64,000 bases of DNA from contig OX336388.2 in the NCBI GenBank assembly GCA_946902985.2, positions 367,523,387-367,587,386 of the forward strand, in the 5' to 3' direction. This stretch comes from Meconema thalassinum. Lineage: Eukaryota; Arthropoda; Insecta; Orthoptera; Tettigoniidae. Under the pieces are notes generated by a model. It was not told the DNA's origin. It saw only the letters and a list, made by a program, of their open reading frames with translations, and searched no databases. The translations under genes and the position numbers were made by a program. Numbering within the stretch: the first letter of the stretch is position 1; every line of letters starts with the position of its first letter. Shown piece by piece: positions 32,020 to 43,523 of this stretch.

Positions 32020-35000
32020 ATAAGAAGACACGAGTCTGGGGGTTTTTCGATGTGGCGTATATTATGAGGTGAAAGGGGTGAAAAGTGGGGATTGAAAGAT
32101 TCCTAACGGAGCGTGTATCCCTTAAACGACATAGGCGAGGGGTTTGAAACTCAGCGAAAAAAAAATCAACATAAAAAATAAGTAAATATGTGTTTGACCG
32201 TTTATTCATAAATCCAATTTAAGGGGCCCATGGGGAGGGGTGACATTCTGGGGGGGGGGGGGTAACAGAAAAGAATGTGTCCTAACTGATTATCTGACTG
32301 ACTCACTCATCAAACTCAGGGGTGAAAAACTGCTTTAAAGTAAGTAAATAGCTGTTCGACAGTTTTTTTCATAAATCAAAATTAAGGGGTTCATGGGGAG
32401 GGGTGAAATTCTGAAAAAAGAAAATTGAAAGAAAATGTCCTGACTAACTCACTCACTCACTCACTCACTCACTCATCATCGCCCAGCCAAAATTATTGAA
32501 GTTAGAAACATGACTGTTTGGGGATATGTTCATTGTATGTCAAAACCGTTTTCTAAGGGATGATTTTCGGATATTCAGGTTCTAAAGGGGTCTTAAGGGG
32601 GTTAAACCTGCATTTCATTGAATAACAATATCTCCCGATTGGTTTCATTGGGGGATGTGATTCACGCCATATAAACTCATCATTAAAAAAAGTAAGAAGA
32701 CACGTTTCTGAGGGTTTTTCGATGTGGTGTATATTATGAGGTGAAAGGGGTGAAAAGTAGGGATTGAAAGATTCCTAACGGAGCGTGAATCTCTTACACG
32801 ACATAAGCGAGGAGATTGAAACTCAGCGGAAAAAAATCAGCATAAAAAATAAGTAAATATGTGTTTGACCGATTTTTCATAAATCCAATTTAAGGGGCCC
32901 ATGGTGAGGGGTGAAAAGTCTGGGGGGGGGGGGGGACAGGAAAAAAGTGTCCTAACTGATTGACTGACTGACTCACTCAGCAAACTCAGGGGGAAAACTG
33001 CTTTAAAGTAAGTAAATAGCTATTCGACAGTTTTTTTTGATCAATCAAATTGTAGGGATTCATCGGGAGGGGTGACATTCTGAAGAAAAACAAATGAAAG
33101 AAAATGTCCTGACTCATTCACTCACTCATCATCGTAAAGCCAAAAATATTGAAGTTGGAAACATGGCATTTTGGGGATATGTTCGTTGTATGTCAAAACC
33201 GTACACTAAGGGAGGATTTTTGGATATTCAGGCTCTCAAGGGGTCTAAAGGGGGTTAAACCTGCATTTCATTGAATAACAATATCTCACGAGTGATTTCA
33301 TTTGTGGATGTGATACTCGGCATATAAACTAATCATTAAAAATAAGCAGACATGTGTCTAAGGGTTTTTCAAAAAGCTTGTAGTTTAACGTGACCGTTAA
33401 TCTGTAGATCATGAGCCACGGGACCTCCTTTTTACGTGGAATCCGAACCACAAGACATGGCATTTCACTTCGAAAATCTCACATGCATTGACCGGGAATA
33501 AGGGATTTTCGATGTGGTGTATTATTATGAGGTGAAAGGGGTGAATAGTGGGGGTTGAAGGATTCCTAACGGAGCGTGTACGCCTATCTCTTAAACGACA
33601 TAGGCGAGAAATTTGAAACTCAGCGAAAAAAATCAGCTAAATAAATAAGTAAATCGGTGTTCGACGGTTTTTAAATAAATTAATTTAAGGGGCCAATTGG
33701 ATGGGGTGAAATTCTGGGGTAAAAAGGAGAGAAAGTGTCTTAACTGACTGACTAACTCAATCATCAAACTCGGGGGAAAAAGACAGCTTAAAAATAAGTT
33801 AATAGGTGTTCAAGAGTTTTTTCATCAATCCAATTTAAGGGGCCCATGGGGAGGGGTGAAATACTGGTAAAAATAATTGAAAGAAAATGTCCTGTCTGAC
33901 TCACTCACTCATCACGCCCAGCAAAAACTATTAAAGTTGGAAAAATGAAATTTTGGGGATATGTTCGCTGTATGTCGAAAACGTCCAGTAAGGAAAGAGT
34001 TTTGAATATTCAGGTTCTAAATAGGTGTTAAGGGGGTAAACGTGCATTTCATTGAATAACGATATCTCTTGAGTTGTTTCTTTGGGGATGTGATATTCGG
34101 TATATAAACTAATCATTAAAACTAATCAGACATATATCTAAGGATTTATCGATGTGGTGTATATTTTGAGGTGAATGGGGTGAAAATTGGGGGTTGAGGG
34201 ATTCTTAACGGAGCGTGTATCTCTTAAACGACATAGGCGAGAAGTTTGAAATTCGGCGGGAAAATCATCTTAAAATAAAAGTAAATAGGTGTTCGACCGT
34301 TTTTTCATAAATCCAATTTAAGGGGCCCTTGGAGAGGGGTGAATTTCTGGGGGAAAAAACAGGAAATAAAGTGTCCTAACTGATTGACTCACTTACTCAC
34401 TCATCAAACTCAGGGCGAAAACAGCTTTAAATAAGTAAATATGTGTTCGACTGTTTGTCTCATAAATCCAATTTAAGGGGTTCATGGGGAGGGATGAAAT
34501 TATCAAAAATAAGTGAAAGAAAATGTCCTGACTCACTCACCCACTCATCATCGCCAAGCCTAAATTATTGAAGTTAGAAACATGAAATTTTGGGGATTTG
34601 TTCGATGTATGTCGAAAACGTCCACTAAGGAAAGAGTTTTGAATATTCAGGTTCTAAATAGGTGTTAAGGGGTTAAACGTGCATTTCATTGAATAACAAT
34701 ATCTCACGAGTGGTTTCATTTGGGGATGTGATACTTGGCATATATACTAATCATTAAAAATAAGCTGACAAATGTCCAATGGTTTTTCGATGTAGTGTAT
34801 ATTATGAGGTGAAAGGGATGAAAAGTGGGGGTTGAAAGATTCTTAGCGGAGCGTGTATCTCTTAAACGACATAGGTGAGGAGTTTGAAACTCGGATGAAA
34901 TCAATCAGCTTAAAAATAAATATATAAATAAATAAAATTCTACCGTTTTTTCATAAATCCAATTTATGGGGCCTATGGGGAGGGGTGAAATTCTGGAAGA

Positions 35001-35705
35001 AAAACATCCACTAAGGAAGGATTTTTGTATGTTGACTCTCATCGACCAACCCAAATTATTAATGTTAGCAGAATGATATTTTGGGGATATGTTTGTTGTG
35101 TGTCGAAAACGTCTACTAAGGAGGGATTTTTGGATATTCAAGTTTTAAAGGGGTGTTCACGGGGTTAAACCTGCATTTCATTGAATAACAATATGACACG
35201 ACTATGACGCGAGCGAAGCGAGGTTAAAAATGAGATGGTGTGTGTCTGTGTATTACTCAATCACGCTAGTACCACTGGCCCGATTTACATACATTTTACA
35301 TGGAAGTAGCTGATTTACCTGGTTAACATATAGGTTACTTTTGTTTTCAATACTTTGCACTATTTAACGATGGCGACCATTTTAGTGACGTCACTACACC
35401 CTTTGGTTTAAAACTTTCATATTTCCATTTCAAATAAAAAGAGAACGCTAAGAAATAGCAAACTTTTGATGGCATATACGAGGTTTAAAATTACATTTTC
35501 TATCCGAATGGTATCTCCAACCGCTAGCGAGTAAAACCTAAATTTGTGCTATAAAACAGGGTCAACGCCGAGCGGTGTAGTTGGAAAAAATGTTCCATCC
35601 TTAATCTCCCTCTGCACAGCACCTCGCCTATCCCCTGTTTTAACTGTCACCTTCACATTTTATTTTATTTATGACGCGTAGCGAAGCACGGGTACTTCAG
35701 ATAGT
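32020..35705 (-). mobile_element. EC-2, C repeats and E module in minus orientation
   Basis: Continues EC-2 after F3-1. About five C units follow with a spacing near 640 bp (TTCATTGAATAACAATATCT-type landmark near 32610, 33255, 34045 and 34685). The E module and the terminus GCGTAGCGAAGCACGGGTAC-TTCAG come next. Microsatellite-like CACT runs and G-runs (32249-32262) lie inside each unit. A 128-bp insertion sits at 33371-33498. It forms a very long inverted repeat with EC-1. Confidence 0.75.
33371..33498. mobile_element. 128-bp SINE-like insertion with ~12-bp target duplication in EC-2
   Basis: TAAGGGTTTTTC precedes and TAAGGGATTTTC follows the insert (one mismatch). EC-4 at about 45522 reads straight through this point. 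The insert contains GAGCCACGGGACCTCCTTTT, ACGTGGAATCCGAACCACAA and TGCATTGACCGGGAATAA, phrases typical of SINE bodies. No A/B boxes seen, so it is a truncated copy. Confidence 0.65.
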
Positions 35706-36216
35706 CATCAATAAGTATGGCCAAATTACATCCAGAATAACTTAAGTAAGAATACTTTTAATTCACCATATTCCGACAGATTTGCCATTCCCGTGTGCAA
35801 TAGTGCAGTTCCCTCTTCAAACAATATTCGCAATTTCTTTAACAAAGCGCAATGACACACACTTAACAGTAGCACCTGTACATTTAGACAAAACAATTTT
35901 TTCCCATGAGCAAATGTATGTGGCGTGCTCGGGAGCATCCGGAAAAAAAAATCGTTATGTCTCAGCAGAAGATGGCAAAACCAAAAACGTAATTTTAAAA
36001 TTTGTTAACATAATGTAACATCGAACCCTGCAGACTTTCACAACTCTATAAAATTCCCACTTTGCTGCTCATATCAATATACGGTATGTATCAGAATATT
36101 CAGAATGGACCTACCTATAGCCGCGATTGCTGTAATAGAATAGACCAATTATCAGCAATAATGCATGGTACCCATTGTCTTGATAGCGAGCGAAGCCGCG
36201 GGTACTTGCTAGTATT
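35706..36216 (-). repeat. unassigned sequence ending in an EC-like terminus
   Basis: Most of this segment is unrecognised. It ends at GCGAGCGAAGCCGCGGGTAC followed by TTGCTAG and an AT run, a diverged form of the EC terminus (GCGAAGCACGGGTACTTCAG). It may be a related element lacking C repeats. The short frames here have no domain. Confidence 0.4.
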
Positions 36217-36275
36217 TTATATATAAATTTGAACATTGTGGGGTTTGAATCCATTTTTCAGTGTTGCATTAGTAA

Positions 36276-36458
36276 ACAAAAGTTTGGTGCTTTTCAGTCG
36301 GTCAACATGAATGTACCCAAAAGAACTGGGTTATGCCCTAATCCTGAAATAAATTACATGTATTTATTAATCTCATGTAATTTATTTCTGGATTAGGGCA
36401 TAACTCAGCTTTTTTGGGGTACATTCGTGTTGACCGACTGAAAAGCACTTAACTTTTG
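36276..36458. mobile_element. foldback MITE, ~183 bp, near-perfect inverted arms
   Basis: Arms of about 82 nt (36276-36360 and 36374-36458) are inverted copies with roughly 90% identity; the loop is about 13 nt of AT sequence. Shared arm phrases are GTGCTTTTCAGTCGGTCAAC, GGGTTATGCCCTAATCC and AAATAAATTACATG. No coding capacity. Target duplication is unclear because the outermost ACAAAAGTT is itself part of the inverted repeat. Confidence 0.8.
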
Positions 36459-37794
36459 TATGAATTTGAAGGCGATTGGTGCAAATTGACGGCAGTTGTC
36501 GTGTCCACAAGAATGTGACATATATACGAATTACGTATGTAAACTTTATAACTGAGGGTGGTTTTAGGGCCTTGGGGATGTGAAACGCGAAGATTATGTC
36601 AAAATTTTCCGGAAGTCACGAAATTGTAACTATTGCAATACGTAGCTTTCTCATGAATCCTTCATAATACTTTCGCTCGGAAGTCACCGAGTATTGGCAT
36701 ATTGGGGATATTTCGCGTGCTGGAAGATCACGCACATACACAACACTCAAGAATAGCACTGGACTGGGCCAGGGTCAAACCCACAATCCTGAGTTTCGAA
36801 GACTAACGCTTTGACAAATACACCTCTCAGCCCTACGGTGTTCAATATAATATCTCCTATCTAACAGCAGACATAGTAACATTACACCGGAACTGATCTT
36901 TCAGATATTTCCTCTCCTCTAAATACATGACTCGCATGATGTAACTTGACCGTTGTTATTAATCTGAAAATTACATTTCCACATGGAAGACTAATAACGA
37001 AATTAATCATTTGTCCGGGATTCAAATTTCACACGTGTGCAATATGAGCTGGATGAATAAGCAACTACATTGCCTCGCTAATTGAAGGATATTTTTGTCA
37101 GGGGTAGCATTTCTTGTAGGAAATCATTTTGGAATTTCATGTCACCGGTGATTTTTGCCGTTATATTCCTCCAAAACACACGTCATCTTGGAGAGCAACT
37201 TGTCTGCTAGGATTATTTCACATTTATTTGCCATAAACTGGGTATTTTTATTTATCTTTCTTTTTCCCACTTCTAATATCTACCATGCTGCCGTGCACGT
37301 TAAGTCACTCAACACAAACGTGATGGAGAGCTGTACCAAGTACTGGAAACAAAGGTTTGAATCCTGACGATGACAGTGGATATCCTGAATGCAGTTTACC
37401 CCGAATTTACCCGGAAAAGTAGAGCCGACCTTATCTCAAGTCTCGAGGCACCCACCCTATTCCCTACACTATTGCAGTTACACACACTAGTACAGTCACC
37501 ACAAAAGCACAGGTTATAGGACAAATAGAATACATACATAAGTACATGGGGATGATGGCATAGATGTGTCAAGCCGCTACTATGATTAACAACTACAACA
37601 AATAATAATCTACTTTACATCAAGTTAACGATTCTTTCATTTGAGGGACATGGACATCGTGATCATTTTGCCTCGTATACTTGGTTGAGTGTGGAATTTT
37701 CGTCTGGTGACCTGCATTATTGTGATGGCTGTATAAGTGTCGGCATTTAATTTTAATAATGTTGTCCATGATCATTTATTTTATTTTCAGGACG
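36459..37794. other. no gene; SINE remnants in unassigned sequence
   Basis: A decayed SINE piece lies at about 36700-36840 (GGGTCAAACCCACAATCCTG, a B-box-like core on the minus strand). A SINE4 3' fragment lies at about 37640-37745 (TTGAGTGTGGAATTTTCGTC, ATTGTGATGGCTGTATAAGT). The remainder, including the 70-codon frame at 37155-37367, is not recognised. Confidence 0.4.
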
Positions 37795-37945
37795 GTTCGG
37801 GGAAGGGCTTTTGGACGGAAATCGGCCGTGGACCTATTGAAAGGAACCTTCCCATGTAAATCAGATGAGGATTGGGAAGGCAGAGGCCGTGGCTTTATGT
37901 TAGGAACCATCACAGCATTTGCCTGGAGTACGGATAGAATAAGGA
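37795..37945 (+). mobile_element. SINE body fragment, two tandem similar pieces
   Basis: ATCGGCCGTGGACCTATTGA-AAGGAACC and GGCCGTGGCTTTATGTTAGG-AACCATCACAGCATTTGCC are two versions of one SINE motif, also present inverted near 39580-39640. The segment is open in frame with the adjoining RT, so it extends that ORF artificially to an ATG at 37759. Confidence 0.45.
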
Positions 37946-39030
37946 AAAATAAGAGAACGTTCATGGCATTTGTAGACTTAGAAAAGGCTTTTGATAACGT
38001 TCATTGGACTAAATTGTTTGACATTTTGAAATCTATTGGAATAAAGTACAGGGATAGGAGGGTGATATACAATCTATACAGAAACCAGACAGCAGTCATT
38101 CGAGCTGAAGGACATGAGAGAGAAGCTGTTATTCAGAAAGGTGTAAGGCAAGGCTGCAACTTATCACCCATACTTTTCAATCTTTACATAGAACAAGCAA
38201 TGAAGGAAATTGGAGAAAAATTTAAAGTGGGAGTCAAGATTCAAGGAGAAATAATTTCAACTCTGAGATTTGCTGATGACATCGTCATCTTGGCCGACAA
38301 GCCTGAGGATTTGAATGAGTTTTTAAATGGTATGGACTCCGTCTTACGGAATGAATACATGATGAAAATTAATAAATGTAAAACAAAAATACTGGAATGC
38401 AGCCGAAATAAATCAGAAACCTCTAGGGACATCAAATTGGCAGGTGAAAAGCTGAAGGAAGTAGGAGACTTCTGTTACTTAGGAAGCAAAATAACCAGTG
38501 ATGGGAGAAGCAAAGAGGATATAAAAAGTAGGTTGGCTCAGGCAAGGAAAGCCTTTCTACAAAAAAGAAATCTGTTGACATCGAATATAGATGTAGGTAT
38601 TAGGAAGCCTTTATCTGGAGCGTGGAGCTCTATGGAAGTGAAACTTGGACTATTGGTTCAGCAGAAAAGGGGAGAATTGAAGCATTTGAAATGTGGTGTT
38701 ACAAGAGAATGATGAAAATCAGATGGGCAGATAGGATGACAAACGAAGAGGTATTAAGACGAGTGGGAGAGGAGAGATATTTCTGGCGACTGCTAATGAA
38801 GAGAAGAGATAGGTTAGTAGGACACATACTAAGACACCCAGGAATAGCAAGCTTAGTTATGGAAGGAAGGGTTGAGGACAAGAACTGTAGGGGTAGACCA
38901 AGGTTAGAATATGTTAAACAGATTGCTTCGGATGTAGGGTGTGGTAGCTATGTAGAGATGAAACGATTAGCTCAAGACAGGTAGGCATGGAGAGCTGCAT
39001 CAAACCAGTCAAAACACTGAAGACTCAAAC
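37946..39030 (+). pseudogene. LINE reverse transcriptase fragment, copy D (longest)
   Basis: The open frame to 38712 contains FMAFVDLEKAFDNVHW (RT motif A), VIQKGVRQGCNLSPILFNLY (motif B region), LRFADDIVILADKPEDLNEF (motif C), CYLGSKITSDGRSKEDI and FLQKRNLLTSN. A 13-nt deletion at about 38606 then shifts the frame. The C-terminal part continues at 38622-38984: LYGSETWTIGSAEKGRIEAF, EMWCYKRMMKIRWADR, TNEEVLRRVGEERYFWRLL, GHILRHPG, GRPRLEYVKQIASDVGCGSY. It ends with a stop and an ACTGAAGACTCAAACACACA tail. The endonuclease half is absent, as in 5'-truncated LINE insertions. It resembles RTE-like arthropod elements; clade uncertain. Confidence 0.85.
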
Positions 39031-40289
39031 ACACACGGATAGAAGTGGGGAAAGCACGGAAAACAACTTCCAGGATGGTTGGGGTGGGAATCGAACCAAT
39101 CTGTTTTTAGTTTTGTCTCACGAGGCTGAGTGTACCCAGTTCCAGCACTGTAAATAGAATTAAATTTATTTGCTGAACGTAGAATCGAAACCAGACCTCC
39201 GGAGTGACAGCCAAAAATGCTAGCCGCTTCACCAAGAGGCGGTCAGAATACAATTTACAGTAGCTTTGGACTAAGATGAAAGCAGAAGTATTAATTGAAT
39301 TGTCGGAGCAGTACTAAAATGAATTAGTCTAGTATCGTCCCAATGTCTGAATTAAAGTATAATTCAGCCGCCTTTTGTACTCTTGGATTACGTATTGAGA
39401 CTCCAGATACAGGGATCCTGGGTTCCATTCCCATTTCTAGCAAGAAATGTTATTCTAGTCTGAGGGCTGGAACGCGGTACACTCAGCCTCGTGAGGTATA
39501 AAAGAAATGAGGTGGATTCCTTTCCTACCACATCATCTTAGAAGTAGTTTTCTATTGATTACCCACTTCTACTCCAGGGAAATGCTGTGATAGTTCTTAA
39601 CATAAGGCCACGACCGTGTCCTTCCAAATCCCAGCCTCAATTACAAATACACACAAACTAATACAATCATCGCATGCTGGTTATCAGGCAGTTCGCGCAC
39701 AGGGCTACATTGACAAGGTGATGTAAATCTCCTAAAAGAAGCAACAACAAGTTAGTTTAATTAATTGGGTATTATTGTTTTCAGGGTAGAACAGTGAGGT
39801 CATATGCCCAATCAACAACCACCTCAATACAATAAGCACGTAATGATTTAACAATTGATTTTACATTGCATTAACTACTGCGGCTTATAGAGACGTCGTG
39901 TTGCCGGAATGTGGCCCCGAAAAAGCATCATTAACCTACCAGTAAATCTACTGGCATGGCTCTCTTTTATTTGCGCACCCCCAAATGCCAACTAACAGAA
40001 TTCAATCCTAAAAACTTGGACACAACAAGTGACAATGATACATCTACATCAAGCAGACGGTCAATCTCCTAATGAAATCTTGTTCCTATTTAATGGTACA
40101 ATTTCTCTTATAAATTCCTTGTTGTACGCACCATACGATTAAATAAAATAAATTTCTCATGAGCGTATATACTGCGTATCTACCTTAAATGTCAGTATGG
40201 AATTAGCTCTCACTCGCACTGCAATTAGGTTCGTCCCCTTCTATACCCGCGATGTTACCTATTTCCCAATAATGCAAAGAGATGAATGT
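39031..40289 (-). other. no gene; several eroded SINE segments
   Basis: Pieces recognised by short tRNA-like or body phrases: GGGAATCGAACC near 39090, GCTAGCCGCTTCACCAAGAG near 39220, a body piece at about 39500-39690 (TACTCCAGGGAAATGCTGTG), and an eroded SINE3 at about 39870-40010 (GAATGTGGCCCCGAAAAAGC, TAAATCTACTGGCATGGCTC). Boundaries cannot be set. Confidence 0.4.
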
Positions 40290-40525
40290 TATAATAATAA
40301 TAATAATCCTATTTGTTTTACGTCCCCTTTAACTACTCCGGCTATTAGAGACGCCGGGGTGTCGGAATGTTACCCCGAAGGGGATCTTTAACGTGCCAAT
40401 AAATCTACTGACACGGCTCTCTCGCATTTTCGCACCCTCAAATGCCAGCTGACTGGGCTAGGATTCAATCCTACAATCTTGGGATCGGTAGGCAAGAACT
40501 TTACCGCTGAGCCACGCAGCCAGAC
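40290..40525 (-). mobile_element. SINE3, tRNA-derived, (ATT)n tail
   Basis: On the minus strand, GCTGCGTGGCTCAGCGGTAA (A box) is followed by AGGATTGAATCCTAGCCC (B box). The body is GGTGCGAAAATGCGAGAGAG, GGCACGTTAAAGATCCCCTT, CCCCGGCGTCTCTAATAGCC, and it ends in GGATTATTATTATTAT. An eroded copy precedes at about 39870. The 150-codon frame at 40388-40840 spans this SINE and the start of EC-3 and is not a gene. Confidence 0.75.
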
Positions 40526-40699
40526 AGAGATTAATGTAATAAATGATTGAATGGCCTTTGCGTGGCATTTTCCTATTTTTCTCACTAAATGAAAGTAAAT
40601 GTATTCACGGCAGGTCAGACCTTCTATATCGCCAATGTAAATTTTTGACCATTTGTGACCCATTTTCTTCAATCTCGTGAACATATCACTGACAAGCTG

Positions 40700-43523
40700 A
40701 CGTTTCTGAGGGTTTTTCGATGTGGTGTATATTATGAGGTGAAAGGGGTGAAAAGTAGGGATTAAAAGATTCCTAACGGAGCGTGTATCTCTTAAACGAC
40801 ATAGGCGAGGAGTTTGAAACTCAGCGAAAAAAGTCAGCATAAGAAATAAGTAAATATGTGTTTGACCGTTTTTTCATAAATCCAATATAAGGGGCCCTTA
40901 GGGAGGGGTGAAATTCTGGGGGGGGGGGAACAGGAAATAAAGTGTCCTAACTGATTGACTGACTGACTCACTCATCAAATTAAGGGGGAATAACTACTTT
41001 AAAGTAAGTAAATAACTATTCGACAGTTCTTTTGATCAATCAAATTGAAGGGGTTCATCGGGAGGGGTGAAATTCTGAAGAAAAACAAATGAAAGAAAAT
41101 GTCCTGACTCATTCACTCACTCATCATCGCCCAGCCAAAAATATTGAAGTTGGAAACATGTAATTTTGGTGATATGTTCGTTGTATGTCAAAACCGTACA
41201 CTAAGGGAGGATTTTTGGATATTCAGGCTCTAAAGGGGTCTTAAGGGGGTTAAACCTGCATTTCATTGAATAACAATATCTCACGAGTGGTTTCAGACAT
41301 GTGTCTGAGGGTTTTTCGATGTGGTGTATTATTATGAGGTGAAAGGGGTGAATAGTGAGGGTTGAAGGATTCCTAACGAAGCGTGTAGGCCTATCTCTTA
41401 AACGACATAGGCGAGAAATTTGAAACTCAGCGAAAAAAATCAGCTAAATAAATAAGTAAATCGGTGTTCGAACGTTTTTCCATAAATTAATTTAAGGGGC
41501 CAACGGGGTGGGGTGAAATTCTGGGGGAAAAAAGGAGAGAAAGTGTCCTAACTGACTGACTAACTCACTCACTCATCAAACTCGGGGGAAAAAGACAGCT
41601 TAAAAATAAGTTAATAGGTGTTCAAGAGTTTTTTCATCAATTCAATTTAAGGGGCCCATGGGGAGGGGTGAAATTCTGGTAAAAATTATTGAAAGAAAAT
41701 GTCCTGTCTGACTCACTCACTCATCACGCCCAGCGAAAACTATTCAAGTTGGAAAAATGAAATTTTGGGATTATGTTCATTGTATGTCGAAAACGTCAAC
41801 TAAGAAATGATTTTTGTTTATTCGGGTTTTAAAGAGATGTTAAAGGGGTAAACGTGCATTTCATTGAATAACGATATATCATGAGTTGTTTCTTTGGGGA
41901 TGTGATATTCGGTATGTAAAGTAATCATTAAAAATAATCAGACATATATCTAGGGGTTTATCGATGTGGTGTACATTATGAGGTGAAAGCGGTGAAAATT
42001 GGGGGTTGAGGGATTCTTAACGGAGCGTGTATCTCTTAAACGAATTAGGCAAGAAGTTTGAAATTCGGCGGGAAAAAACAGCTTAAAATACAAGTAAATA
42101 GGTGTTCGACCGTTTTTTCATAAATCCAATTTAAGGGGCCCTTGGAGAGGGGTGAAATTCTGGGGGAAAAAACAGGAAAGAAAGTGTCCTAACTGATTGA
42201 CTCACTTACTCACTCATCAAACTCAGGGCAAAAACAGTTTTAAATAACTAAATAGGTGTTTGACCGTTTTTTTCATAAATCCAATTTAAGGGATTCATGG
42301 GGAGGGGTGAAATTATCAAAAATAAATGAAAGAAAATGTCCTGACTCACTCACTCACTCATCATCGTCAAGCCAAAATTATTGAAGTTAGAAACATGAAA
42401 TTTTGGGGATATGTTCGTTGTATGTCGAAAACGTCCACTAAGAAAAGAGTTTTGAATATTCCGGTTCTAAATAGGTGTTAAGGGGGTAAACGTGCATTTC
42501 ATTGAATAACAACACCTCACGAGTGGTTTCATTTGGGGATGTGATACTTGGCATATATACTAATCATTAAAAATAAGCTGACACATGTCTAATGGTTTTT
42601 CGATGTAGTGTATATTATGAGGTGAAAGAGATGAAAAGGGGGGGTTGAAATATTCTTAACGGAGCATGTATATCTTAAACGACATAGGCGAGGAGTTTGT
42701 AACTCGGAGGAAATCAATCAGCTTAAAAATAAATAAATAAATAAAATAAATAGGTGTTCGAGCATTTTTTCATAAATCCAATTTAAGGGGCCTATGGGGA
42801 GGGGTGAAATTCTGGAAGAAAAACGTCCACTAAGGAAGGATTTTTGGATGTTCACTCTCATCGACCAACCAAAACTATTAATATTAGCAGAATGATATTT
42901 TGGGGATATGTTTGTTGTGTGTCGAAAACGTCTACTAAGGAGGTATTTTTGGATATTCAGGTTCTAAAGGGGTGTTAACGGGGTTAAACCTGCATTTCAT
43001 TGAATAACAATATGACACGACTATGACGCGAGCGATGCGAGGCTAAAAATGAGATGGTGTGTGTCTGTGTATTACTCAATCACGCAAGTACCACTCGTCC
43101 GATTTACATGAATTTTACATGGAAGTAGCTGATTTACCTGGTTAACATATAGGTTACTTTTGATTTCAATACTTTGCACTATTTAGAGATGGCGACCATT
43201 TTTTGACGTCACTACACCCTTTGGTTTAAAACTTTCATATTTCCATTTCAAATAAAAAGAGAACGCTAAGAAATAGCAAACTTTTGATGGCATATACGAG
43301 GTTTAAAATTACATTTTCTATCCGAAAGTTATCTCCAACCGTTAGCGAGTAATACCTAAATTTGTGCTATAAAACACGGTCAACGCCGAGCGGTGTAGTT
43401 GGACAAAATGTTCCATCCTTAATCTCCCTCTGCGCAGCAACTCGCCTATCCCCTGTTTTAACTGTCACCTTTACATTTTATTTTATTTATGACGCTTAGC
43501 AAAGCACGGGTACTTCAGCTAGT
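40700..43523 (-). mobile_element. EC-3 element, minus orientation, D end missing
   Basis: It begins inside a C unit (ACGTTTCTGAGGGTTTTTCG), has about four C units, then the E module with TGACGTCA near 43205, and the terminus GCAAAGCACGGGTACTTCAG-CTAGT at 43523. The distal D module is absent. EC-4 starts on the next base. Confidence 0.75.

Noticed and set aside
40388..40840. 150-codon minus-strand frame
   Set aside because: Spans the junction of a SINE3 and an EC repeat; no domain.
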